The notes under the pieces were generated by a model. That model searched no databases and was not told the DNA's origin. It saw nothing but the letters and a program-made list of their open reading frames with translations. Positions 8,758 to 18,200 of a DNA stretch of 64,000 nt are shown here, piece by piece (the stretch's first letter is position 1; each line of letters starts with the position of its first letter). Made by a program: the position numbers and the translations under genes. Source of the stretch: Desulfolutivibrio sulfodismutans DSM 3696 (GTDB taxonomy: Bacteria > Desulfobacterota > Desulfovibrionia > Desulfovibrionales > Desulfovibrionaceae); contig NZ_CP045504.1 of NCBI RefSeq assembly GCF_013376455.1, forward strand, positions 124,001 through 188,000. The letters run 5' to 3'.

Positions 8758-9498
8758 CTAGAGGATCTGCTCCAGGAACTTCTGCGTGCGCGGATGCTCG
8801 GGTGCGGTGAAGAACTTGGCGGGCGGGGCTTCCTCCACGATGCGGCCGCCGTCCATGAAGATGATCCTGTCGGCCACCTCCCGGGCGAACCCCATTTCGT
8901 GGGTCACCACCACCATGGTCATGCCCTCCCGGGCCAGGGCGGCCATGACGTCCAAGACCTCGCCGATCATCTCCGGATCGAGCGCCGAGGTGGGTTCGTC
9001 GAAAAGCATGATTTTGGGGCTCATGGCCAGGGCCCGGGCGATGGCTACCCGCTGCTGCTGGCCGCCCGAGAGCTTCACCGGGAACACGTCGGCCTTGTCC
9101 GGGATGCCCACCTTCTCAAGCAGCCGCCGGGCCATGGCCTCGGCCTCGGCCACGGGCATTTTTTTGAGCTTTTGGGGGGCGATGGTCAGATTGCGCAGCA
9201 CGGTCATGTGCGGGAAGAGGTTGAAGCTCTGAAAGACCATGCCCACTTCCATGCGCACCTTGTTGATGTCCACGCTTGGCGAATACAGGTCGAAGCCGTC
9301 CACCACGATGGACCCGGCGGTGATGCTTTCCAGGCGGTTGATGGTCCGAAGCAACGTGGACTTGCCCGAGCCGCTGGGGCCGATGATGACCACCTTTTCT
9401 CCGGGTTCGATGAAAAGGTCCACCTCGGACAGGGCCGCCACCGTGTCGAAATGCTTGCTGACGTTTTCGACGCGGATGATGGGGTTAGCGGGTGACAT
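8758..9498 (-). CDS. glnQ: polar amino-acid ABC transporter ATPase (GlnQ type)
   Basis: A 246-residue ATP-binding subunit that powers import of a polar amino acid. The Walker A is GPSGSGKST (about 41-49), the Q-loop [13 protein letters not shown], the signature LSGGQQQR, the Walker [14 protein letters not shown] and the H-loop VTHEM. All are intact and characteristic of the HisP/GlnQ subfamily. The start overlaps the permease gene by 14 bases, indicating coupled translation. It is the last gene of the binding protein-permease-ATPase operon and ends at the terminator at 8677-8715. Whether glutamine, glutamate or another amino acid is carried cannot be decided. Confidence 0.92.
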   Translation of the reverse strand: MSPANPIIRVENVSKHFDTVAALSEVDLFIEPGEKVVIIGPSGSGKSTLLRTINRLESITAGSIVVDGFDLYSPSVDINKVRMEVGMVFQSFNLFPHMTVLRNLTIAPQKLKKMPVAEAEAMARRLLEKVGIPDKADVFPVKLSGGQQQRVAIARALAMSPKIMLFDEPTSALDPEMIGEVLDVMAALAREGMTMVVVTHEMGFAREVADRIIFMDGGRIVEEAPPAKFFTAPEHPRTQKFLEQIL

Positions 9499-10294
9499 GG
9501 CGCGAAAGCCTCTCTTCCATGATGCTCACCAGTTTGGAGAGGATCAGGGTGATGATGAGATAGATGAGGGCCACCAGGGTGTAGGTCTCGAAGTACAAAA
9601 AGCTCTCCGAGGCGAATTCCCTTCCCCGGCGCAGGAGGTCGGAGACGGCCAGGATGGAGACCAGGGAGGTGTCCTTTAACAGCGCGATGAATTCGTTGCC
9701 GACCGGCGGCAGAATGGTCCGCCAGGCCTGGGGCAGGATCACGTAATACATGGTCTGCCAGCGGTTGAAGCCCAGGGAGCGGGCGGCCTCGGTCTGGCCG
9801 TGGGAGATGGACAGGATGCCCGCCCGGAACACCTCGCCCATGTAGGCCCCGTAACAGAAGCTCATGGCAACCACGGCGGCCACCATGTCCGGCACCTTCA
9901 CGAACTGGCCCAGGGCGTAATAGATGTAGAACAGTTGGACCAGAAGCGGCACGCCGCGCACGATCTCCACATAGGTGGAGGCCACGAGGTTGATGACCTT
10001 GTTGCGCGAGATGCGCCCAAGTCCCGTCAAAAGCCCGATGACGATGGCCAAAAGGATGGAGAAGATGGTGACCTGGAAGGTGACCAGGATGCCGTCGGGC
10101 AGAAATTTGATCAGCCGCACATAGGGGGTGGGCCGGAAGATGAGCAGATAGGCCAGGGTGGCCACGGCGAAGAAAAAGGACAGCTTCCAGGCCGACACCA
10201 GCCCCCGGTCGCCCCGGGAGGGAATGGCCGCGCCGTCGCCGACTTCGATGACGACGGGTTTTATGTCCTGTGATCGTTTCTTGTCTTCGTTCAT
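9485..10294 (-). CDS. glnP: polar amino-acid ABC transporter permease (GlnP/HisM type)
   Basis: A 269-residue inner-membrane permease. An N-terminal cytoplasmic extension of about 45 residues ([14 protein letters not shown]) is longer than in most GlnP proteins. It is followed by the canonical HEQRO domain: [44 protein letters not shown], and the coupling EAA loop [24 protein letters not shown]. It sits between the binding protein (about 110-base gap with a hairpin) and the ATPase (14-base overlap). A single permease gene suggests a homodimer. Confidence 0.92.
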   Translation of the reverse strand: MNEDKKRSQDIKPVVIEVGDGAAIPSRGDRGLVSAWKLSFFFAVATLAYLLIFRPTPYVRLIKFLPDGILVTFQVTIFSILLAIVIGLLTGLGRISRNKVINLVASTYVEIVRGVPLLVQLFYIYYALGQFVKVPDMVAAVVAMSFCYGAYMGEVFRAGILSISHGQTEAARSLGFNRWQTMYYVILPQAWRTILPPVGNEFIALLKDTSLVSILAVSDLLRRGREFASESFLYFETYTLVALIYLIITLILSKLVSIMEERLSRHVTR

Positions 10295-10357
10295 ATCGCA
10301 TGTCTTTTTGGTCGCGCGGCGGGGGAGACGCGGCGCGTCTGGCGAATCACGTGAGAA

Positions 10358-10389
10358 GGCGCGCCGCTCTCCATGGAAAGCGGCGCGCC
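10358..10389 (-). promoter_or_regulatory. intercistronic hairpin between binding-protein and permease genes
   Basis: GGCGCGCCGCT (10358-10368) pairs perfectly with AGCGGCGCGCC (10379-10389) around a 10-base loop, 14 bases after the binding-protein stop. Only a short TTCT follows, so it is more likely a partial terminator or mRNA-stabilising hairpin that favours binding-protein expression. Confidence 0.6.
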
Positions 10390-10403
10390 CAGGCGGCCTG
10401 CGT

Positions 10404-11138
10404 TTACTGGCCGATCCACTTCTTCTGGAGTTCCTTGTCGATGCCCTTGTCCTGGACGGCCTTGATGCCCTTGTTCACCAGGTCGAGCACTTCCTTGTTC
10501 CCCTTCTTCATGGCGATGCCGTAGAACTCGTCGCCAGCCTCGATGATCGTGGCGATCTTCAGGGCGTTCTTGTACTTGTCGTTTTGCAGGGCGTACTGGG
10601 CGGCGACGGGGTCGTCACACACCACGCCGTCGATGCGGCCGTTGAACAGATCCTCGAAGGCCAGGCCGACCTCGTCATAGGACTTGTCCTTGATGCCCTC
10701 GACCTTCTTGATGGCGAAGTGGCCGGTGGTGCTGATCTGGGCGCCCAGGGTCTTGCCCTTCATCTCCTCAATCTTCTTGACCGTGCTGTCCTTGGGGACC
10801 ACCAGGGCCTGACGGACTTTGAAATAGGGGGTGGAGAAGTCCATGGCGTTTTTGCGCTCGTCGGTGATGGACACGGAGGAGCAGATGGCGTCGTAGTTTC
10901 CGGCGTCGAGACCGGCGAAGATGCCGTCCCAGGCCACGGCCTTGAACACCGGGGTGAATCCGGCTTCCTTGCCGGCGGCCTTCATATAGTCGACGGCGAA
11001 GCCGGTGATTTCCTTGTCGGGACCGACAAATTCCATGGGTGGCCAGGTGGCGTCCGTGGCGAACACGATGTCTTTGGCCAGGGCCGTGCCGGTCAGCAGC
11101 ACGAGGGCCATCACGGTGAGCAGGGTCCGTTTGAACAT
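10404..11138 (-). CDS. glnH: polar amino-acid ABC transporter substrate-binding protein (GlnH/HisJ type)
   Basis: A 244-residue periplasmic binding protein of the SBP_bac_3 family. It has a signal peptide MFKRTLLTVMALVLLTGTALA, then DIVFATDATWPPMEFVG, the usual first strand. The ligand loop is FDAG-NYDAICSSVSITDERKNAMDFSTPYF, followed by VCDDPVAAQYAL in the second lobe. The ATG at 11138 has AAGGAGAAAG upstream. It is the first gene of the operon; the preceding 140 bases are AT-rich. The Asp in the first loop and the SIT-ER block fit binding of a polar or basic amino acid, but the ligand is not certain. Confidence 0.92.
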   Translation of the reverse strand: MFKRTLLTVMALVLLTGTALAKDIVFATDATWPPMEFVGPDKEITGFAVDYMKAAGKEAGFTPVFKAVAWDGIFAGLDAGNYDAICSSVSITDERKNAMDFSTPYFKVRQALVVPKDSTVKKIEEMKGKTLGAQISTTGHFAIKKVEGIKDKSYDEVGLAFEDLFNGRIDGVVCDDPVAAQYALQNDKYKNALKIATIIEAGDEFYGIAMKKGNKEVLDLVNKGIKAVQDKGIDKELQKKWIGQ

Positions 11139-11204
11139 GCGACTTTCTCCTTGCGGTTGGGGGGTTGCGGGATCGGTGCGGCCTGCCGGGCTATGCCGGA
11201 AAAA

Positions 11205-11285
11205 TCCGTTTCTTTACGAAATCAGAAATATTTGTCCGAATCGTGGCAAAAAAACAAGTAAAAAAATCAATACAATCCGTAGGTC
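11205..11285 (-). promoter_or_regulatory. AT-rich promoter region of the amino-acid ABC operon
   Basis: A markedly AT-rich stretch with two runs of seven T (on the minus strand), about 11 bases apart, lies 70-150 bases upstream of the binding-protein start. This looks like an UP-element or curved DNA. I could not fix convincing -35/-10 hexamers. Confidence 0.35.
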
Positions 11286-11305
11286 CGCCAAGATGTGTGG
11301 CTTTT

Positions 11306-12433
11306 TCACGAACCGGGCGACGCGGCGTCGTCAAGGAAGGCGTCCAGCACCGCCAGCCCCTCGATGAACCCCGCCCGGCCAAAGCCCAGGCGGAAATGGG
11401 AGGCGTAGGGGCCATAGACCCTGCCGGGCAGAAGCAGGGCCCCAGTGGCGTCGAGCAGGCGCTTGGCGAATGCCGCCGCATCGCCGCCGTCCGCCAGACG
11501 CGGGAAGGCGATGGGGCCTGCCTTGGGGGCGGCCCAGGTGAAACGATCCGCCCGGCGGGCCATGAACTCCCCGGCCGCCGCCAGATTGTCCAGTGTGATG
11601 GCGCGGGTCCGGGACAGCACGGCCTCCCGTTGGGATAGGGCCAAGGCGGCCAGAAATTCCGTGGCCGGGGAGCCGCAGATGCTGGTGTAATCCTTGACCC
11701 GGGCCATGCCCGCCAGCACCGGGGCGTTTTTGCTGGCCACCCAGCCCACCCGCAGGCCCGCCAGCCCGAAGGATTTGGACATGACCCCAAGGGACACGGC
11801 CGTGTCCGAGAGGTCGCAGGCGGCCGGAAGGCGGTCAGCCGGGTCGTATTCCAGGAAGCGGTACACCTCGTCGGAAAAAAGCACGGCCCCGGCGGCGTCG
11901 CACAGCCGTACGATCTCCCGGAAGGTGTCCTGGTCGGGCAGGGCCCCGGTGGGGTTGTGGGGAAAGTTGACGATCACGGCCCGGGTTTTTTCCGCAAGGG
12001 CCTTTTTCAGAAAGCCCAGGTCCGGTATCCAGCCATCCTCCTGACGTCCCGGCCATTCCAGCACCGAGGCCCCCAGGGCGGCGGGCACGTCGCGCAGGGA
12101 GCGGTAGCAGGGGGTCTGGACGATCACCCGGTCGCCGGGGGAGATGATGGCGCTGAAAAAGGTGAAAATGGCCTCTTCGGCCCCCACATGCACCAACAGG
12201 TCGTCCGGGGTCACGGCGGCGTAGAGCGGACATATGGCCTGTCGCAGGGAGGGGCCGCCCCGGGAATCGGCGTAGCCCATGGGCAAGGCGGCAAAGGCCT
12301 CGGCCGCGCCGTCGGAGAGCGACAGCAGTTCGGCCACGGTCAGAGGCTGGCAGTCCGAAACGCACATGAGGCGTTTGGCCGTGAATTCATGGACGGAAAA
12401 GTAGCGTTCCAGTTCAAAGGGCGGCAGGTTCAT
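11306..12433 (-). CDS. PLP-dependent aminotransferase, class I/II
   Basis: A 375-residue fold-type I aminotransferase. The cofactor features are HVGAEEAIF (phosphate side), NFPHNPTGAL (Asn of the NPTG motif), SDEVYRFL (Asp and Tyr), and MSKSFGLAGLRVGW with the Schiff-base Lys in SKS. The wording KDYTSICGSPATEF resembles capreomycidine-synthase-like and other small-family aminotransferases, so the substrate is open. The true start is the ATG at 12433 with GGGAG upstream; the longer upstream open frame is not protein-like. It is just upstream of the amino-acid ABC operon on the same strand and may function with it, though a 170-base gap with a promoter separates them. Confidence 0.85.
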   Translation of the reverse strand: MNLPPFELERYFSVHEFTAKRLMCVSDCQPLTVAELLSLSDGAAEAFAALPMGYADSRGGPSLRQAICPLYAAVTPDDLLVHVGAEEAIFTFFSAIISPGDRVIVQTPCYRSLRDVPAALGASVLEWPGRQEDGWIPDLGFLKKALAEKTRAVIVNFPHNPTGALPDQDTFREIVRLCDAAGAVLFSDEVYRFLEYDPADRLPAACDLSDTAVSLGVMSKSFGLAGLRVGWVASKNAPVLAGMARVKDYTSICGSPATEFLAALALSQREAVLSRTRAITLDNLAAAGEFMARRADRFTWAAPKAGPIAFPRLADGGDAAAFAKRLLDATGALLLPGRVYGPYASHFRLGFGRAGFIEGLAVLDAFLDDAASPGS

Positions 12434-12522
12434 GGCAAACTCCCAGGCAAGGATGGCTTCGGCGCCACAGTGGGAAAGCCCCCCACGGCGACAGAGGCCG
12501 ATACCCGGCTTTGCGTCAGGGA

Positions 12523-13203
12523 TCAAGGGCTTTGTGCCCGCTCGCGGCCACTTTGCGGCGGCGGGCCGCTGCCCTGGCCGTTGTGCAGGAAAAAGGTCAG
12601 GACCGAACGCAGGACCACCTCGGAATGGGCGTTGAACGCGGCATGGGCCTTGGCCTCCGTGGTTCCCATGGCATAGGAGGTCACGGCGTAGAGGCGGTCG
12701 CCCCGGAGAAGAAAGGTCTGGTTGACGAATTGCTTGCGCACAGCCCCTTTGGCGTCGGCCACATCCCGCAGGTACAGGGCCTCGTAGGCCTGGCGGCCCT
12801 GGACCGTGGTGGTGCGGCATTCCACGCGGCGTCCCAGAAGCGTCTCCTCCACATAGGTCTTGATCTGCTCGCAGTTGACGAACTCGCTTTGGCTGGTGGC
12901 GAAGTCCGGGGGGCGCTGCCGCACGCAGACGTAGACCAGGCCGTTGTCCGGGCCTGTGGCCCCCAGGGAGGCCAGGCAGTCGCGGGTTTTCTCCTCGAAG
13001 GTCTTCCAGCCCGGGGGCAGGACGATGCTGAAGCCGTATTCCGTATTGGCGCTGCGCACGGGCGGGGGCAGCTCCTGTTCACGGCAGGCGGCCAGGGCGG
13101 CCAGGACGGCCACCGCGGCCAGGAGTGCGACCATGCCGTGGGTTGCACGCCATGAACGCGGCGGCTGCCCGGCCGACCGGGACGGATGACGGGATGCGGA
13201 CAT
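12523..13203 (-). CDS. lipoprotein of unknown function, PsbP/DcrB-like fold possible
   Basis: A protein of 226 residues or fewer with a hydrophobic segment ending in the lipobox LAAC at about residue 40, so a membrane-anchored lipoprotein. The mature part starts with EYGFSIVLPPGWKTFEE, a pattern seen in DcrB/PsbP-like domains, and has Cys residues near 85, 94, 110 and 124. The ATG at 13203 gives a 23-residue N-terminal extension before the hydrophobic core. An internal ATG at 13134 would start directly at the core, but neither has a strong ribosome site. It ends 90 bases before the aminotransferase gene. I cannot assign a function. Confidence 0.65.
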   Translation of the reverse strand: MSASRHPSRSAGQPPRSWRATHGMVALLAAVAVLAALAACREQELPPPVRSANTEYGFSIVLPPGWKTFEEKTRDCLASLGATGPDNGLVYVCVRQRPPDFATSQSEFVNCEQIKTYVEETLLGRRVECRTTTVQGRQAYEALYLRDVADAKGAVRKQFVNQTFLLRGDRLYAVTSYAMGTTEAKAHAAFNAHSEVVLRSVLTFFLHNGQGSGPPPQSGRERAQSP

Positions 13204-13370
13204 GCTCCATGTCTACCCCAACCCCGGCGAAAAGCAAAACCCGCACGGCCCGTGCATTCGGACGTTGCTGTGCCGTGGCCCGTTTCCGGCTCCTTGCCGG
13301 GAGCCCTCACGGCAGGGGGCGGCGCATGCGTCGCCAAAGCCGTCCCGGTGACGTGAATACGATGCGCGGC

Positions 13371-13410
13371 TTGCATGATGTGGCAAAAGGTCTTATTGTT
13401 TGTTAATAAG
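13371..13410 (+). promoter_or_regulatory. possible promoter and palindrome upstream of the flagellar-type gene
   Basis: TTGCAT (13371-13376), 17 bases, TATTGT (13394-13399) is a modest sigma-70 match. CTTATT (13392-13397) and AATAAG (13405-13410) form an inverted repeat over the -10, which could be an operator. No sigma-54 or sigma-28 promoter pattern is visible. Confidence 0.35.
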
Positions 13411-13462
13411 TCTTCTTTGATCGTCCCACGGCGCACAGCCCCTCCACAAGGAGGACCGGTCC

Positions 13463-13849
13463 ATGATCAACGGCATTTCCTCCAATCTGCAGGCCCTTTC
13501 GGCCTTCGCTACGTCCCAGGCGGTCACGGCCGACAACGTGGCCAACGTCAATACCGACGGGTATCAGTCCGCCCGGGTAACCCTGGAGACCGGCCAGGGC
13601 GGCTATGGCGTGGCCGTGCAGGACATTTCCCGGGACCAGGCCCCCGGTCCCTTGCGCTATGAGGAACTTCCCGTGGAGACTGCCGATGGCCGCACCGAAG
13701 GGGAGTGGACGGCCGTGGAGGGCAGCAACGTGGACCTCTCCACCGAGATGGTGCATATGATCAACGACGAAAACGCCTATTCCGCCAACCTGGCCTCCAT
13801 CCGCACCCAGGACGAACTGGTCGGCTCCATCCTGAACATGATTGCCTAG
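13463..13849 (+). CDS. flagellar basal-body rod/hook-family protein (FlgC-like, short)
   Basis: A 128-residue protein with the two conserved ends of flagellar axial proteins. The N-terminal helix [27 protein letters not shown] carries the Asn-Asp-Gly rod signature. The C-terminal helix [24 protein letters not shown] has the VDL-EM-M pattern. The middle is only about 55 residues, so it is shorter than a typical FlgC (about 140-150) and far shorter than FlgF/FlgG. GGAGG lies eight bases upstream of the ATG. No other rod genes are beside it, so it is an orphan copy. Export through the flagellar type III pathway is expected; incorporation into the rod is inferred. Confidence 0.8.
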   Translation: MINGISSNLQALSAFATSQAVTADNVANVNTDGYQSARVTLETGQGGYGVAVQDISRDQAPGPLRYEELPVETADGRTEGEWTAVEGSNVDLSTEMVHMINDENAYSANLASIRTQDELVGSILNMIA

Positions 13850-13954
13850 GTTCCCTCCCGCCTCCTGGCTGCCCCGGCGCATTGGCCCTCTGCGGCCGGG
13901 AAGGATTTCGACTGGCCCATATTGTCCGCATGTTGCAGAAATCGCGTCAGGAAA

Positions 13955-13983
13955 TTGACATGGGGGCGACGGCCGCTTACAGT
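13955..13983 (+). promoter_or_regulatory. sigma-70-type promoter of the sigma-54 activator gene
   Basis: TTGACA (13955-13960), exactly 17 bases, then TACAGT (13978-13983). It lies 85 bases upstream of the ATG at 14068. Confidence 0.65.
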
Positions 13984-14067
13984 TCTTTTTGGCCGTGTGC
14001 GTCCCGTGGTGGAAAGGGATGGGACGGGTCTCACGGGACAGTGGGGCGCGACGATCCAGGAGGGCGG

Positions 14068-15087
14068 ATGGAACTGAATCTGGGCGGCATCGTGGGAAAA
14101 AGCCCGGTGTTGGATGAGGTCTACCGTATTCTGGGCAAGGTGGCCCCCACGGACAGCACGGTTTTGGTCACCGGCGAGTCCGGCACGGGCAAGGAACTGT
14201 TGGTGCGGGCCCTGCATTGCAACAGCCGCCGCCAGGGCAGGCCCTTTGTCCCGGTCAACTGCGGGGCCATTCCCCGCGAACTTCTGGAATCCGAGCTTTT
14301 CGGCCACGAGAAGGGGGCCTTCACCTCGGCCATCCGCAGCCGTCCCGGCCGCTTCGAGCTGGCCGACGGCGGCACCATCTTTCTCGACGAGATCGGGGAG
14401 ATGGATTTGAGCCTCCAGGTGAAAATCCTGCGTGTGCTTCAGGAAAAAGAATTCGAGCGGGTGGGCGGCACCAAGACCATGAAGGCCGATGTGCGCATCG
14501 TGGCCGCCACCAACCGCGACCTGGAAGAGGAGGTCCGGACGGGACGCTTCCGGGAAGACCTGTTTTATCGCTTAAACGTCATCCCCCTGCATCTGCCGCC
14601 GCTTCGGGAACGCGGCGAGGACATCCTGCTTCTGGCCGACCATTTTCTGAACCGGTTCTGCAAGCAGAAGCAGCGCAAGAAACTGGGCCTTCCGGCCCGT
14701 TCCCGCGACCTTTTCCTCAGGTATCCCTGGCCGGGCAACGTCCGTGAACTGGAAAACTTCATGGAGCGCCTGTCCATTTTATGCGAACACGACGAGATCC
14801 TCCCCGAGGATCTGCCGCAAAAGATTCTCGACGCCGCGGGCCTGGCCGCGCCTGAAGCCCCGGTGGCGGCCTGTGCGCCCGCAAACGGCTTCGTGTGGCC
14901 CACCATTGGGCATTTGCGGGAAAAATCGTTGGGATTGAAGGAATTTCTGGATCAGGTGGAGGAGCGCCTTTTGCTTGAAGCCCTGGAAGAGGCCGGTGGC
15001 GTCAAGAACCAGGCCGCCGAGATCCTCTGCATCAAGCGGACCACGCTCATCGAGAAGCTCAAAAAACGGAACCTGGCGGCCGACTGA
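14068..15087 (+). CDS. sigma-54-dependent activator without receiver domain, GAFTSA loop
   Basis: A 339-residue AAA+ enhancer-binding protein that has only the central domain and a Fis-type DNA-binding tail. Walker A is GESGTGKE (36-43), the Walker B region ends FLDEIGEM, and the arginine-finger region [22 protein letters not shown] is intact. The sigma-54 contact loop reads GAFTSA (83-88) instead of GAFTGA. The tail [23 protein letters not shown] is the helix-turn-helix. The start is the ATG at 14068 with AGGAGG upstream. With no N-terminal regulatory domain, activity must be set by expression, a partner protein or ATPase state. Its position after a flagellar-type gene suggests a motility role (FlrC/FlgR-like), which is inferred. 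Confidence 0.88.
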   Translation: MELNLGGIVGKSPVLDEVYRILGKVAPTDSTVLVTGESGTGKELLVRALHCNSRRQGRPFVPVNCGAIPRELLESELFGHEKGAFTSAIRSRPGRFELADGGTIFLDEIGEMDLSLQVKILRVLQEKEFERVGGTKTMKADVRIVAATNRDLEEEVRTGRFREDLFYRLNVIPLHLPPLRERGEDILLLADHFLNRFCKQKQRKKLGLPARSRDLFLRYPWPGNVRELENFMERLSILCEHDEILPEDLPQKILDAAGLAAPEAPVAACAPANGFVWPTIGHLREKSLGLKEFLDQVEERLLLEALEEAGGVKNQAAEILCIKRTTLIEKLKKRNLAAD

Positions 15088-15280
15088 CGGTTGGGCGGCT
15101 TGGTCCCGCCGCCGTGCAGGCGTTGAGGCTGCCCCTTGGAGGCTCCGGCGCAGGGTGGCGGCTGGCGCGTCCCGGCCGGACAATCCGCCAGACGGCGACG
15201 GGGCGAAGCCTGTCCGGGACACGGCGGCCGGGGCCGCCCCCCCCATGGCCCCAAAGCGTGGCTATTAGCATGGTCCTTGC

Positions 15281-18200
15281 ATGATGCGCCCCGTGATCAC
15301 ACGCTTTTTCGCCGGCTCCCTCCGGCTTCTGCTCCTTGCGGCCCTTCTGGCCGCGCCAACCCGGCCTGTCTGGGCCGCCACCTATTCCTTCACCACCAAG
15401 TCGGACATGGACACCCTGTCGGTGGGCTTTCCTCCCCAGGTTGGCTATCCCACCGTGACCCGCACCGGGGTCAAGGAGATCAGCCTGATCTTTCCGCCCG
15501 GGGCCGAAGGGGTGGCCGCCCCTCCCGCGACCCTGGATTTCAGCCAGTCCCGGTTCATCGAAGGCGTGCGGCCCATCCCCGGCGGGTTGGCCGTGCTGCT
15601 GCGTTCCAATGCCGTGGGGTTTGTCGGCTGGCCGGCAGGCGAGGGGGGGCTCAAGCTCCAAATTTACCGTGATCCGCAAGGGGCCAAATGGACTCCGCCG
15701 GGCCCGGCCCCGGGCCAGAAGACCCCGGCCGCCTCCGATCCGGCGCCCGGCCCGCCGCCCCAGGCCGCCCCGGCCGGAGACAAAAATCCCGCGCCCAAGG
15801 GGATGCCGCCGGGGGAGAAACGCCCCGTGGACCTGCCGCCCCTGACCCAGCCCGAACCGGCCGTCCCGGTGGCCGGCCCTGCTCCCAAACCGTCGGCCGG
15901 GCCGGTCCCGCCGCCGCAAGCGGAAAGGGGGGGAGCTGTTTCGGCCCCGGTCGCACCCCCCGCCGCACCGCCGGTCGCCGCAGACCCATCCCGGGAGCCA
16001 TTTTTTTCCGTCCCCCATTCCCTGCGGGCCGGTGTCGAACGGGCCGGGCCCACCGAGGCGGCTGTGCTTCGGCCCGAAGGGTCGATCCCCCCGCCATCCC
16101 CGTCATCCCCGCCATCCCGGAAGGATGCGTCTGCGGACGCAAAACAACCCGCGACCGGCCAGCCGACCACGCCGCCCCCGGCTGTCCCCGCCGCCCCGAC
16201 TGCGCCGCCGCTTGCCGCGCCACCCCAGACGCCATCCGGAGACACGTCCGGCCGCACCTCCGGGCTGCCTCCCCTGCCGCCGGGGCTGGAGAGCCGGGAG
16301 GGAGAGCTCAAGGCCCGGGTGACCCCGCCCTCGCCGCCCATTGCCGCCGCGCCGGTGGCGCCGGTTTTTTCAGGCCCCCAGGCCGTGCGTTCCAAGGTTT
16401 CCCGCGACGCGCCGCCGCCGGGAACGCCTGGGGAGCCCTTGCCGCCGCCGACCGTACCCGCCGCCGCTCCCGAACCGGCTGCACCAAGTCCGTCCGCACC
16501 AGTGCCCGAGCAGGCCGCACCGGCCGCGCCTGTCGGTTCCCCGGCCTCCGGAGAACCCGGGCAACCGGCCACGGAACCGGCCACGGAACCGACTGAGGAG
16601 GAGCCGCCCCTCGAGCAGGCCCAGGCCGAATCCGAGAACGACGGCATGCTTATGGCTGCCCAGGCCAAGCGGCTCGTCGGGGAAAACGAAGAGGCCCTGG
16701 CGATGCTTACGGTGCTCAAGGAGCGCAACACGCTGACCCCCGAACAGCGCGAGGAAACCCTCTACGCCCGGGCCGAAACCCTCTACGACATCAACAAAAA
16801 AGATCCCCTGGCCCATTTCGACGCCATCCAGGGGGCCTTTCAGGAGGCCCTGAACTACAACGCCAAATCGAGCCACATCCCCGGGGCCCTTTTGGTGCTC
16901 GGCATGCTCAACCTCAAGGCCGGAAACATCCCCGAGGCCACGGCCTATTTCAGCATCCTACGCAAGCGCTATCCCAACGACGAAAACATCCCCCTGATCC
17001 ATTTCTACTGGGGCGAGCATTATTTTGAAAAGGGCGACTATCAGAAGGCGGCCAAGGAATATCAGGAACTCATCCAGCGTTATCCGGAAAGCAGATATGT
17101 ACGCGAGGCGTCCATGGGCATGGCTAAGTCCCTGGTGCGTCTTGGGCAATACAAGGAGGCATGGCAGATTGCGGACTACATCGAAAAACGCTGGCCCAGA
17201 TACTATACGGAATTTCCGCCACTCCTGCGTATCAATGGGGAGATCACGTATCGGCTTGGCGACTTCAAGAAGTCGAAGGACTATTATCTGACCTCCTACA
17301 ACATCGATCCCAACTCCGAAGGATCGGACCTGGTCCTGGCCCGGCTTGGCGACATCGCCTCCCACCTGGGCAAGGCCAGGGAGGCCACGGAATTTTATGA
17401 GCTGGACGTGTCCCGGTTCCCGGACAAGGAGGGCGGCCTGATCTCCAAGATGCGACTGGCCGAGCGCGGCGTGTATGACGACCCGAGCATAAGCGACATG
17501 TTTTCGGCCTTCGACAAGCCCGTACAGGGCGGACCCGAGGCCATCTACTCTCAGATCGTGCGTGACCATCCCCAAAGCCCCCTGGCCCCGCTGGCCCAGC
17601 TCAAACTGGCCATGTGGCAGTTGTACAAGGATCGCCACCTCCAGGCCCTGGAGTCGGCGACGACCTTTGAGAAGATGTTTCCGAACAATCCCCTGTCGCA
17701 GCGGGCCGGAGAGGTGGCGGCCACGGCCTTTGACCGCATGGTCGAACCCATGCTGCGCAACCAGCAATATGTCCAGATTGCGGAGTTGTGGCGGGAACAC
17801 CCCCTCCTGGAAAAGCACCGCTCCATCATTTCCGACAAGGGGCAACTGGCTGCGGCCCTGAGTTTTCTGCGCACCGGAAATCCCGGGGAGAGCCTGCGGC
17901 TGGCGCTGCCTTTTGTGCAGCCGACGCAGACCGAGCCCGGGGTCAATGCCCTGCTTCTGGCCCTGCACATCTATCAGGAAGGCAGTGCCTGGCGGGAGAT
18001 TTTAAGCCTGCTGGACAAGGTACGCGACTGGAAGTTCACCATGGACCAGCGCCAGCGCCTGGAATACTCCGCCGCCCAGGCCTTGGAGCATCTGGGGGAC
18101 ACGGCCCGCAGCCGCCCCCTGTGGGCCAGGCTGGCCGCGGATTTCAGCCTGCCTGCCCCGCGCCGGGCCATCGCCATGTATTATCAGGCCAAGGAGGCCA

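Noticed and set aside
6609-8810. Long plus-strand open frame opposite the bestrophin-like and LivK-type genes
   Set aside because: It has low-complexity composition and crosses two well-supported genes and an intergenic gap.
12434-12820. Longer N-terminus for the aminotransferase
   Set aside because: The extra 129 residues are Gly/Pro/Arg-rich with no fold and lie antisense to the lipoprotein's own frame region; the ATG at 12433 has a ribosome site and starts the family alignment.
13371-13410. Sigma-54 promoter upstream of the FlgC-like gene
   Set aside because: TGGC is present but no GC follows at the required ten-base distance.
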